Shown here one piece after another: positions 21,458 to 31,834 of a stretch of 64,000 nt of DNA. Both the position numbers and the translations under genes were made by a program. The notes under the pieces are model-generated. The model was not told the DNA's origin, searched no databases, and was given only the letters and a program-made list of their open reading frames with translations. The stretch spans positions 317,501-381,500 of the forward strand of contig JACEFZ010005599.1 of the NCBI GenBank assembly GCA_014155875.1, in the 5' to 3' direction. Source of the stretch: Cepaea nemoralis. Its lineage: Eukaryota; Mollusca; Gastropoda; Stylommatophora; Helicidae. How positions within the stretch are numbered: the stretch's first letter is position 1; each line of letters starts with the position of its first letter.

Positions 21458-21955
21458 CAGTGTTTCCCAACGTGGGGCCCACGCCCCACAGGGGGGCAAT
21501 TCGATTGTTAAGGGGGGCAATTCTAAAATGGAAGAAATCGGCTGAATATAACAAAACGGGGAGACTTGAGACTGAAGTTAACTAAATTGGAACATGACAT
21601 AAGATCTCTTTGTAGCAAGCATCAATCGCAAGGATCTCACTAAATTTAAATAATAAATAATTACTAATAATTAAAATAATATAGAAAAATCTTTCATTAA
21701 AATTATTTTGTACTTGAATTTCAGTTCTCCATTATATGTTTTGAAAATTTACTTACTGTGTTTGCTCAATAATTACCTAGTAATTTCTTCCTAAAACCTA
21801 TCATTCAAGTTTCTTTAGTGAACATTTAAATTTTTGAATATTAAAAATAATGTATATGTTGAGGGGGGGGGGGGGCGTGGGGCGGGGGAGGGGGGCAATA
21901 TGAATTTTAGAAAGGCTCAAGTGGGGCATGGCACAAAAAATGTTGGGAAACACTG
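21458..21955. mobile_element. hAT-type MITE
   Basis: A 498-bp non-coding element with ends CAGTGTTTCCCAAC and GTTGGGAAACACTG, perfect 14-bp inverted repeats. The flanks CTTTAAAG and GTTTAAAG are an 8-bp target duplication with one mismatch. Inner ends are G-rich (GGGGGCAATTCTAAAATGG-type), and there is a 14-G run near 21862. This is a standard non-autonomous hAT structure. Confidence 0.92.
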
Positions 21956-22040
21956 GTTTAAAGGCTATATCACATGTGGATTGTGGCGGAAGATGGTTGC
22001 TTTCTTGATTGCTAGCAGTTGAAGTTTTGAAGTATTGTAG

Positions 22041-22245
<205 letters not shown>

Positions 22246-22311
22246 AGGAAAAGACGAGGAAATGGTGAGAGAAGGCGGCAACGAAATAGGAATGGCTCGA
22301 CGGTCACATGA

Positions 22312-22452
22312 TAAGACTGCTTCTGGTACAATTAGTATTGGGACTCTTCGCTGGCTGTTGCAGATGAGGACGAAGCACGCATGGGACTGTCCCGAGTGCT
22401 GTGATGCCGGTTCTTGACTCAACTCAATTCTATTCAACTCAACTCAACTTTT
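22312..22452 (+). mobile_element. LINE-C 3' UTR fragment
   Basis: Matches the complement of 12187-12330 and 55388-55500, with GGGACTCTTCGCTGGCTGTT and an end made of AACTC repeats. It is a severely 5'-truncated LINE tail. Confidence 0.7.
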
Positions 22453-22900
22453 TCAACTCAAATCCACGAAATCTCCTTCTGAAAGAACTTCACACCAAGC
22501 AGTCCTATCTTGTGCTGTCCCCTGCAGCTTCCACCACGACCTCCCATTATTAGTCATCCCTGTCTCTAAGTTTGTTTTCTCTGTAGCTTGTAGGCCTCCT
22601 GCTGTCCCATTTGCCGTGTACGTTCCAGAGAAAGGACTTCCAAGGTAAACTGTTATCTCATTGTTCTCAATGTGTGCATTGTTCAGCGCCGGTGTGTGTT
22701 CCTCATCTCTTGATTGGACTGGAATCTGCGCATATCTCTCTGTAAGCGCAGCATTAGTGATTCCGTTATCCCGTGTTAGTCCCCTTGTACGCAAGCATCA
22801 TTTATTGAAATGTTTATAGTGTATTTGTAATTGTGTATTCATTCTCCATGCATCTAATCAATACTGTAGCACCGATATAACGTTAGAGTTAAATATTCTC
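22453..22900. other. Unassigned; possible LINE-C related sequence
   Basis: A 113-codon minus-strand frame (22794-22453) contains TNAALTERYAQIPVQ and QATEKTNLETGMTNNGRSWW. I cannot place it; RNase H-type LINE tails lie next to it, but no motif proves a link. Confidence 0.25.
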
Positions 22901-22904
22901 AGTT

Positions 22905-23130
22905 TGATTATCATCATGTCATCATCCCATCCTGCTCCTCTTGACCTTTGTGGTGTCGACGTCGAGCATAAACAGGGGGAGAGTGCCGTCCCATCATCTC
23001 ATCTTGTATCTTACGGTGTCGAGGTGAAGCATAAACAGCGGGAGAGTGCCCGTTTGTGGGCTTTACGTATCGAGATTCCCATGGACTCTGTTATTCAATC
23101 TGTCTATAGGTCTGTCTCTTCTTTTGATTC
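22905..23130 (-). pseudogene. LINE-E 3' fragment
   Basis: On the complement, GAGATTCCCATGGACTCTG and GTGTCGAGGTGAAGCATAAA match the 3' end of the LINE at 54780-55060 in reversed orientation. About 220 bp, no open domain. Confidence 0.55.
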
Positions 23131-23690
23131 AGTTTAAGTCTGTACATCATTGCTAGTTGTGATATCCAAGTGTCATACCAGGTTTAATTTCTTTTGACTT
23201 CCACATGTCGTAACAGGCGACCAAGGAGGGTTGGCATGGGGCTGTTTACCCCACCTCTTAGAAAACTTTAACTACAAAATCCAGCCAACGAAACATGAAA
23301 TGCGCAACAGAGGAATTATCGCACTGCATGGGAACGCAACTCAATTACCATAAAAACAAAAAAAAAAACGCTACAGTTGCAGAGTTGCCGCTTGGGTCAA
23401 TGAGACATACTTTATGACTCACGAGAACTGCGCGAGTTAGTGCCACAAATGTCGAAAAATATTCCCATTACGAGAAGTGATTAACATAATATGTCTAAAT
23501 ACGCAAATATCTCTCTGCTAATTTGCTAAAAACAACTTCGAGTAACAGAGAAACTACCGTCGGAATTAAACCCAGCGCGAGATGTATGCATCAGTTAAGA
23601 TAAATATCAGCCCGTGAAATATCAGCTCATTTGTAGACTGCTGGCTGAGAGAATTTTCCGTTGGGAACCCTTTGAGGCCACTCATCATCA
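23131..23690. other. Unassigned intron sequence
   Basis: AT-rich, with an A-run at 23357. No coding signal seen. Confidence 0.5.
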
Positions 23691-24060
23691 TTATGTGAGA
23701 TGCCGATAAGCGTTGACGGTCATGTTTCCCCATCGCACACAATCACGCGTAGATCAGCTCTGCGTCCTTGTCGAAATTATGTCATGTGGACAAACCCTCA
23801 GATATTTATCTCTCTGCCTTCCCCTTGTTCTTTCCCCCTTAATGTTGCCAGTTATTCCTAAATGTTTACTTAATTTCTTATCATAACGTGCCCCTAAAAA
23901 TCTTGACTGTGTACGTCAAATTTTTATAATCAGTTAACGGTTTTCATTTGTTTCTTGTATGTGTTGCTCATTGGCTTTTCTGTATGTCCATAATTTTTTG
24001 CATGTTCCTCAGAAACTACATCTCAATTTCATGAGATGTTTCTCAGCTTGTCTGCCTAAT
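23691..24060 (-). pseudogene. LINE-D 3' fragment
   Basis: Matches the 17807-18330 tail in the same orientation (complement of TATTTATCTCTCTGCCTTCC and following), but is more decayed and without a long frame. Confidence 0.65.
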
Positions 24061-24764
24061 GACATCTCACAAATACATTAAAATATATTGTTTGGCTCTC
24101 AAAGAAATAGAAGAAAGACTAACAGACTAAGGGCCACACAAAACAAAATAATCTTTAATATAGGTACCCTTCCAGGATTCAAAGCCGTCACCTCCAAATG
24201 TTGACAGCGCCTCGCTGCGGGAAGATTCACGACCAGGCACGAGCTGTAACATACGTGATGATAAATCAGCATTCATCTTATGGGTGCATGCTCACTCTTT
24301 CAAGCTCATGTCATTTGTTATTCAGTTGTATCGAATTCGTAGGTTCATGAACTCTGAAGAAGATCACATGGTACGAAACGTTTGCTTTGAGCACTATCTT
24401 TGATTATGAAGCATGTTACTTTTTCGTTATTGCAATTCATTAGGTCTGGGCTGTATAGATAAATATGACCTTTAGGTTTTGCATTTTGGTACGCGCCTGT
24501 AAACACACATATTCATATCAACATACATATCTACAAAATACACTCAAATATACGCACACCCCCACATACACACCACACACATGCCTATAACAAGACAAGT
24601 ATCTCATAAATCGAAGTGGGTTCACCGCATTCTTGGGGACGCTGGTACAAGAAACAGCTGGCCCACTCGCAAAAATCAGTCCAGTGCACTTACATGTAGT
24701 AGAAGCTACTAGTAGTAGTAGCACGTGTATGGACTACGGTTGGGTTCAAAGCGATAAAACGTAG
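24061..24764. other. Unassigned intron sequence
   Basis: No coding frame. The end (24660-24760) resembles the tail of SINE S5 (GTATGGACTACGGTTGGGTT and GTTCAAAGC), so a fragment of that family is likely. Confidence 0.4.
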
Positions 24765-25031
<267 letters not shown>

Positions 25032-25171
25032 AAGAGAAACTAGACTAAATATGTCTTTAACACGACTATGTGTATTCTGTATTTTTGTAAAGTTTGTATT
25101 ATCCTGAATAGATATTTGTTTTAGATTTGAATACAAATATAGGTTCTTTTGTCTTCCTCCAAATTGTCTAG

Positions 25172-25262
25172 AACCGCTTCACCGCCTACACGGGTGTGAA
25201 AAATCGTCTAGAGAACATCGCACATCTCCCCACCACAATCATGTCTGTGAACCCGAAGACAG
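25172..25262 (+). CDS. Host gene exon 5
   Basis: The acceptor is CTCCAAATTGTCTAG|AAC and the donor is AAGACAG|GTAAGG. It encodes NRFTAYTGVKNRLENIAHLP then TTIMSVNPKT, with one base left over. Phase 0 in and phase 1 out match exons 4 and 6. It is 91 nt, with no recognised motif. Confidence 0.85.
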
Positions 25263-25404
25263 GTAAGGGGACTTGTGTGGCTGTGTGAAAACATAGTGTA
25301 AAGGCATGGAAATCTCTGGTCTCTAGTAAACATACCATCCTGTAGAGGAACAGTCGAGTCTGTAACCCTACACCAAGTTTGAGAAACATTGTTACTCATG
25401 AACA

Positions 25405-25990
25405 TAACTTTATTTGCAGGAACAGTCGCATTCTGTCAACATAACTTCAAGTAAGGAAAAAGACGTGTTCAATCAATATAACTTCAAGTAAGGAAAAAAA
25501 AGAGTTCAATCAACATAACTTCAAGTAAAGAAAAAGGCGTGTTCAATCAATATAACTTCAAGTAAGGAAAAAAAACGTGTTCAGTCAACATAACTTCAAG
25601 TAAGGAAAAAGTCATGTTCATCCAACATAAATTCAGTAAGGGATCATTCGCGTTCTGTAAACATAATCCCAGATAAGGGATCATTCATGTTTTGTGAATA
25701 TAATTCCAGACTAGGGAACAGTCGAATTTGTTCAACATAACTTGAGGTTAGAGAACAATTGTGTTCTGTCATCACAAATTGAGTTAAAGAAACAGTCGTG
25801 TCATCTCAACATGACTCCAAGAAGACACAATAGTATTATGCCAACATAACTTCAGGTAAGGGAACATTCCTGTTCTGTCAACATAATTCCAAATATGAGA
25901 ACAGCTGTATTTTGTCAACATAATTTCAAGTGAAGGAACAATCGTATTCTGTCAACATAACTCCGGGTAGGGGAACAATCGTGTTCTTAA
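25405..25990. repeat. Degenerate ~38-bp array with donor-like words
   Basis: About 15 diverged units carrying CAACATAACTTCAAGTAAGG or CTTCAGGTAAGGGAACA. Several units contain CAGGTAAG or AAGTAAGG, close to the 5' splice-site consensus. It lies 140 bp after the exon 5 donor (CAG|GTAAGG). Confidence 0.85.
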
Positions 25991-26134
25991 TCGGAAACAA
26001 TACATTAGAATCGTGGTCAAAGCTGCGGAGTGCGTGCTCTGTGATATATGTGACTTTCAACAGCCAGCGACGAGAGAGCTAAGAGAAGGAGACGAGAGAG
26101 CGGAAAAAGGGTCCCATTGGTATTAGGGTTCTAC

Positions 26135-26405
26135 GCTCGTGAGCATAGCCTACGATGGGTAACGTTGTAATATTATGTTATGATAATTTGGCGTGTCCAG
26201 CGTGTGCCGCGTGGTTACACACCCGCTTCACACGCCAGTGATCCGGGGCTTGTTTCCGGGTCCGGTCAGGGATGTGCACTACTGACGAGCTCAAACGAGA
26301 GCGAAACTCGAGTATAGTGCTTCCATATTGACGTGGATAGGCCTTAGGTTCATGCCAGAATGCGATCAGGCGTTGCCAGGTAGTGGGTTGTGCTCAATAT
26401 TTAAA
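26135..26405 (+). mobile_element. SINE S4
   Basis: Near full-length copy: leading block AGCATAGCCTACGATGGGTA, A box region CGCGTGGTTACACACCCGC, B box near GATCCGGGGCTTG, end GTGCTCAATATTTAAAT. It is the best single copy of the family that forms the inverted pair at 14177-14732. Confidence 0.75.
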
Positions 26406-26470
26406 TGTATGGGGCTGTTCCGCGTGCTGTGATGTCGGTCCTTGATTCAGCTAAACTAAACTAAACTCGT
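26399..26470 (+). mobile_element. LINE-C 3' tail
   Basis: CGTGCTGTGATGTCGGTCCT followed by AACTA/AACTC-type repeats; the extreme 3' end of LINE-C joined to SINE S4. Confidence 0.6.
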
Positions 26471-26692
26471 ACTTTTTAACAGGTAAGAGAACATTCCAGT
26501 CGTTAAAATAAGTTCAGGTACTGCAATAAAATAATTCTCAGTTTGTGCAGCGTTCACCTAAAAATATGTGGCCAATATTTGTTATTCCGTGAAAGCTGAT
26601 TCAGGTGACATAGCTACATAATGTAGTTCTGTCACCAATACATCTGGAACAATCTAGATCATATTCCTTATATATAGAGATGATCTGAGATG

Positions 26693-26762
26693 AGTCAAGA
26701 ACCGTATCACAGCACTCGTGGCATTCGCACACACGCTGTGTCCTCATATTCAATAACAAAAC
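26693..26762 (-). mobile_element. LINE-C 3' tail
   Basis: The complement of GAGTCAAGAACCGTATCACA and CTGTGTCCTCATATTC matches the LINE-C 3' UTR end. Confidence 0.6.
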
Positions 26763-26794
26763 CAAAACGGCTTTAAGTGTAAAAGATCTACCTC

Positions 26795-27013
26795 ATTGCT
26801 CCGGTCTTTATCCCACGTGTCTCGGTTTATTTTCAATAGCATGGCCTACCGAAAGCGTCGCACAAAGTACGAACTTCGTTTCTTCAGCAACGAACCTCAG
26901 GAGTCTCCGATAGAATTGCATTCAGGAACCGAACAATGTAGCCGGAATGGACCCAGGACCTTCGGGGCGCGAGGCAAGCTGCGTAACCACTACGCCACGG
27001 ATCTCCCTCGGCG
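26795..27013 (-). mobile_element. SINE S1, diverged copy
   Basis: Minus strand: head GGAGATCCGTGGCGTAGTGG, body with CGCACAAAGTACGAACT on the complement. The 3' GTCGAC block is missing, so the copy is truncated or an older subfamily. Confidence 0.7.
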
Positions 27014-27135
27014 AAGAGCCCCAGTGCTAATGATACCGGTTGCTGTATGATTGTGTGTCCGTTCGGCATTTATTTGAAGCACAGACCGTCGATCAGATCA
27101 CTGGTCACTGCTTGTCGAACAATTCTCTCCAGGTT

Positions 27136-27383
27136 CAAAAAAGTCTTAAAAGTCGAGAGGATCGACTTCATTGCACCGAGTATGATCCCATATGACTCGG
27201 TGACTGTCCGCAGTGCGGCCTGCCAAGAGGTGGCAAAAAGCACGAACTCCGAAGCTCCAGCGACGACCCCCAAGAGTCTCTGAGAAAAATGCACCCGTGA
27301 ACCGAAAGACGTAGTCCAGAATTGAACCCACAACCTTCGGGGCTCGAGACAGACAGCTTGACTACTTCGCCACGGAGACTCCC
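27136..27383 (-). mobile_element. SINE S1, complete copy
   Basis: A 248-bp element with perfect 12-bp target duplications TCTCTCCAGGTT at 27124-27135 and 27384-27395. The tRNA-like head is at its right end and the GTCGA-type 3' block at its left. The 57-bp satellite starts directly after the right duplication. Confidence 0.9.
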
Positions 27384-27395
27384 TCTCTCCAGGTT

Positions 27396-28270
27396 ATAAT
27401 GATTGATGTGATTTGTCCACACAATATACATGATTCCAAAGGATCCTGATCAGTATACAGTATAATGATTTACCCACACAATATACGTGATTCCAAAGGA
27501 TCCTGATCAGTATACAGTATAATGATTTGTCCACACAATATACGTGATTCCAAAGGATCCTGATCAGTATACAGTATAATGATTTGTCCACACAATATAC
27601 GTGATTCCAAAGGATCCTGTTCAGTATACAGTATAATGATTTGTCCACACAATATACGTGATTCCAAAGGATCCTGATCAGTATACAATATAATGATTTG
27701 TCCACACAATATACGTGATTCCAAAGGATCCTGATCAGTATACAGTATAATGATTTACCCACACAATATACGCAATTGGAAAGGATCCTGATCAGTATAC
27801 AGTATAATGATTTGTCCACACAATATACGTGATTCCAAGGGATCCTGTTCAGTATACAGTATAATGATTTGTCCACACAATATACGTGATTCCAAGGGAT
27901 CCTGATCAGTATACAATATAATGATTTGTCCACACAATATACGTGATTCCAAAGGATCCTGATCAGTATACTGTATAATGATTTACCCACACAATATCCT
28001 CGATTCCAAAGGATCCTGATCAGTATACAGTATAATGATTTGTCCACACAATATACGTGATTCCAAAGGATCCTGATCAGTATACAGTATAATGATTTGT
28101 CCACACAATATACGTGATTCCAAGGGATCCTGATCAGTATACAGTATAATGATTTGCCCAGACAATATACGTGATTCCAAAGGATCCTGATCAGTATACA
28201 GTATAATGATTTGTCCACACAATGTACGTGATTCCAAAGGATCCTGATAAGTATACAGTAAAATGATTTG
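27396..28270. repeat. 57-bp satellite array
   Basis: About 15 tandem copies of a 57-bp unit containing CACACAATATACGTGATTCC and AAGGATCCTGATCAGTATAC. Copies are nearly identical in the middle and more diverged at the right edge. The unit equals 19 codons, so minus-strand frames stay open for 274 codons; this is not a gene. Confidence 0.97.
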
Positions 28271-28709
28271 TAAACAGGTTTGCTTCACATTGGTTTTAAT
28301 TTATATTTATGATTATTTTGATTTGCATAAATAATTCACCGTACCGGCACCTAGTCGTAGTTGACTAACAATAATTTGTTACATTGTGCTCCAAAGAAGG
28401 CACAATAACTACAACCTATGGTGGGACCAGTGATGGAGTTATATCTTTCCATACCACAAAACCTGAGCTGAATTGTAGAGACCATGTGTTGTCCATGCAG
28501 CAAGATCCCTCTCTCGACATGTCTAGTTTACTCCAGAGAGAAAGGTAACATCAATATATCTGGAAAAAGGCAAGCTGCAAGAGCTGCCGGATCAGCAAAG
28601 CAATGCTCTAACTGTCCACCTTCATCCTAGACCAGCTGCCAACCAAGGCTTAGGGCCTGGTGTGCCCTACCATGACATTTCGTCTTTAGGTTGCAATTTC
28701 TCGCACTAG
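28271..28709. other. Unassigned intron sequence
   Basis: No coding signal before the exon 6 acceptor. Confidence 0.5.
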
Positions 28710-28981
28710 GACAAGGCCTGTACCCTCCCAACAGTACTCTTCTACCCGAAGCTTCTGGCACAATGTGGGGTGTCGGATTTCGTGAGAACCGCCCAACATT
28801 CGAAGAAAGCAGGTACTATAGTATACTGTTAAACGGTAGCTCAGTTATATCTAAGACTTGGCTCACAAGTCATTGTATTATGTTCATGTATTCGCCAGGT
28901 AAAGTCGAGTACGCACAGTGGAACTATCGAATCTTGTGCAGTCCCATCAATTATGACATCCCTCGGGCTTATTTCTATCAG
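28710..28981 (+). CDS. Host gene exon 6 (largest)
   Basis: The acceptor is TTTCTCGCACTAG|GA, two bases completing a glycine codon from exon 5. The 272-nt exon stays open to TATCAG|GTATAT. It encodes QGLYPPNSTLLPEASG, TMWGVGFRENRPTFEESRYY and the final KVEYAQWNYRILCSPINYDI with PRAYFYQ. NST and NGS sequons are present. An internal AG|GTAC at 28812 could act as a donor, but the phase would then fail with the CCAG acceptor at 28900. One uninterrupted exon is the simplest reading. Confidence 0.8.
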
Positions 28982-28996
28982 GTATATTCTGTTTAT

Positions 28997-29048
28997 CGTC
29001 GTCGTCATCATCATCATCATCATCATCATTCTTATCATCATCAGCAGA
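28997..29048. repeat. (CAT)n/(GTC)n microsatellite
   Basis: Short GTC then ATC triplets 15 bases after the exon 6 donor. The same placement is seen after exon 2. Confidence 0.85.
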
Positions 29049-29189
29049 ATTATCGTCAGATGTCATGCTGATAAATCTAGGTGGTCGTTGTTGGCCATCT
29101 CACACTATCAAAGTATATTCACGATTAGGTATATCAGAAAGTGAGCAAGAATTGCAAGACCTAGTAGAAGAAGTAAACAGGCACAGTGC

Positions 29190-30030
29190 AGAATGTGGCT
29201 TAGATATTAACATCCAAACAAACAAAAACTATGATAATTAGCAGTGAAAAGGAAAGGTCATCAATGAACATCACAGTAAATGGGCAAGTAACAAGTTTCT
29301 CTTATCTTGGACATATAATAACAGATGATGGCAGAAGTGAAATGGAAATCTAAAAGAGAATAGGAATGGCCAAAAATGCTGTCAACGGCATGAAATCAGT
29401 ATTCTTCTTCTTCTTTCGTTCGCTTGAAACATGTCTACAACTGCAATGTCGTCTCTTGTATGAATCTAACAGTCTTTTTTAGTTCATTCAGCGGTCCATA
29501 GAGTTTATCTTCCACTGTTGTCTCTCTAGGCCAGAAGGTTCGCCTGGATATGTTGTAGTATTAACATCTAGAGAGATTAATAACGCATTAAAAATGAGAA
29601 TTGTGAAATGCTACGTATATTCAACGCTACTGTATGGCGCGGAAGCCTGGACATTGACAAGCAACTAGAAAGTCGCATAGAAGCCCTGGAGATGTGGATA
29701 TACAGACGAATAGGTCGTATTTCATGGAAACAAAAATAATCAAATGCAGAGGTCCTAGATAAACTGGGAGTGAAGAGAGAGTTGATGAAAGAAATAAAGA
29801 GGAGACAAGTGAAATATTTTGGCAACGTTAAAAGACATGATACTCTTATAAAAACCATACTGGAAGGCAAGGTTGAGGGCAAGCGAGCAAGAGGTAGACA
29901 ACGATACAAGTGGGAGGATAACATCAAGAGATTAACTAACATCAGCCTGACAGAATGTACAATCAAGGCGAGATACAGACAGTGTTGGAGATCCATTGCA
30001 GCCAACCTTCATTGCGGAGACGGCACCTGA
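29190..30030 (+). pseudogene. LINE-D-like 3' portion
   Basis: Broken plus-strand frames carry the post-RT region of a non-LTR element: SFSYLGHIITDDGRSEMEI, MRIVKCYVYSTLLYGAEAWT and finally KGKRARGRQRYKWEDNIKRL (one or two residues approximate at the start). A 165-bp foreign piece (about 29402-29565) interrupts it between the two halves. It is followed by ATC and CAC triplets. Confidence 0.75.
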
Positions 30031-30119
30031 TTGATTGATTGATTGATATTCTAGTTATCATCATTATCATCATCATCATCACCACCACCATCACCACCAC
30101 CACTACCTAGATCCACCAT

Positions 30120-30389
30120 CATCCTCATGTGTTAGGCAGATAAACATTGGAAATCATTGTTCCCGTTCTTGCACGATGATCAGTCTCCGATCTAGTACTC
30201 ATTCTTGTCTGATTACACCATGTGGCTATACAACCACATTGCTATTTACATCTTTCTTTCTCCCCTTGACCTTTTCCCATTCACTTTGCCAGCTGTCACT
30301 AAGTTCTTAAGTTTATTTCTCTCTTATAATCCTTCCCCCTAAAATATATGGGATTGTACACGTATAATTTCTGTCCAGACTGCATAACA
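30120..30389 (-). pseudogene. LINE-D 3' fragment
   Basis: The complement resembles 17807-18100 and 23691-23950, with TTTACATCTTTCTTTCTCC and CCAGCTGTCACTAAGTTCTT on the plus strand. It is head to head with the next, plus-strand copy. Confidence 0.6.
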
Positions 30390-31834
30390 TCAGAAATGAT
30401 TAATGCGTTAGAAGAATATGGAATAGATAAAGTCACCAGACTGCTGAATACAATATATGATACTGGAGATGAACCTCATGAATTATGTAACTTATGTATT
30501 TATTGCAATCCCAAATAAATCAGGAGCCTTGTAATGTGATCAACATCGAACAATTAGTATAATGAGTCACATCACGAAGATTTTGTTAAGAATTATCATG
30601 CAAAGAGTTAGAAAGAAAATACAACCTGAAATAGGGGAAGAATAATGTGGGTTTGTAGAAGGCAAGGGCACAGTAAATATATTGTATTTGTGTATTTACT
30701 GAGAACATTAATTGAGCGTTCTATAGAAGTAAACAAAGATCTACACTATTGCTTTATTGACTACACAAAGGCTTTCGATAAAGTGAGACATGTCGACCTG
30801 ATAAGGATGCTTGAAGATCTACAAATTGATGGAAAAGACCTTAGACTTATGTAAAAAAAACATATATTGGAAACAACAAGCTGCTATAAGAATTGATAAT
30901 AAAGTAGGTCAATACCAGCCTATTAAGAGAGGCGTTATACAGGGATGTGTATCGTCTCCAGATCTTGTTTCCCTGTACAGTGAAAATATTTTCAGAAGTA
31001 TAGAAGATATGGAAGGAATCATCATTGGGGACGGTACATCAATAACATTAGATATGCAGGTGATACAGTCTTGATTGCAGACAATGAACAGGACCTGCAA
31101 ATTTTAGTAGATGCGGTTGTTGCACACAGTGAACAACTAGGGTTAAAATTGAATTGTAAGAAGACACAGATTATGGTCGTCACTGGGAAGAAGGAAATAC
31201 ACAATGTTATATGCAAGTAAATGGGCATATACTTAAACAAGTGAATCGGTACAGTTATCTCGGAACAGTCATAACATCTGATAGGAGATGCCTTGAAGAA
31301 ATTAGAACAAGAATTGCCATTGCTAATATAGTCTTTTGCAAGATGAAAAACATACTGAACAATAAAAAGATATCAATTGAAAAGAGAAAAAGAGTGTTGA
31401 AGTGCTATATAGAACCTGTACTTTTGTATGGATGTGGAAGCGAGGACAATGCAGATATAAAGCTGAAAACATCTGATGACTGTGGAAATGTGGTTTCTGA
31501 GGAAAATGCAAAGAATACCATGGACAGACAGAAAAACCAATGAATAAGTCCTTCAAGAAACAAATGAAGATCGTAAACTGATTAGAGACATTAGACGTAG
31601 ACAGTCAAAATTGTTTGGGCATGTTTTGAGAAGAAATGAACTGCAGAACTTTGTGACAACTGGCAAGATCGAAGGGAAGAGACCAAGGGGAAGGCCGAAA
31701 AGTAAATACCTGGATGGCTTGGCCACATGGCATGGTCGAGACAGAAACACGGAGCTGATCCACGACTCTGGTGATCGAGTGAGATGGCAAAACATGACCG
31801 CCCACGCTTATCGGCATGGCACATGATGGATGTA
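30390..31834 (+). pseudogene. LINE-D: RT domain and C-terminal tail
   Basis: A 5'-truncated LINE. Seen in order are LHYCFIDYTKAFDKVRHVDL (first RT Asp), RGVIQGCVSSPDLVSLYSEN (usually QGCxxSP), RYAGDTVLIADNEQDLQ (the YADD pair mutated to AGD), LGTVITSD, IEPVLLYGCG and the tail KYLDGLATWHGRDRNTELIH. Multiple stops and frameshifts. The last bases (CATGGCACATGATGGATGTA) were the target of the LTR element, whose left duplication copy ATGTA is 31830-31834. Confidence 0.85.

Noticed and set aside
27394..28218. 274-codon frame made of a 19-residue repeat
   Set aside because: The satellite unit is 57 bp, so any stop-free frame stays open across the array; several frames are open at once.
28813..28900. 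Intron within exon 6 (donor 28812, acceptor at CCAG 28900)
   Set aside because: Phase 2 would then join to a TAA; the uninterrupted reading is open and phase-consistent on both sides.
29770..30030. Basic 86-codon host protein
   Set aside because: It is the LINE-D-like C-terminal tail, matching 31611-31826 and 17807-18007.
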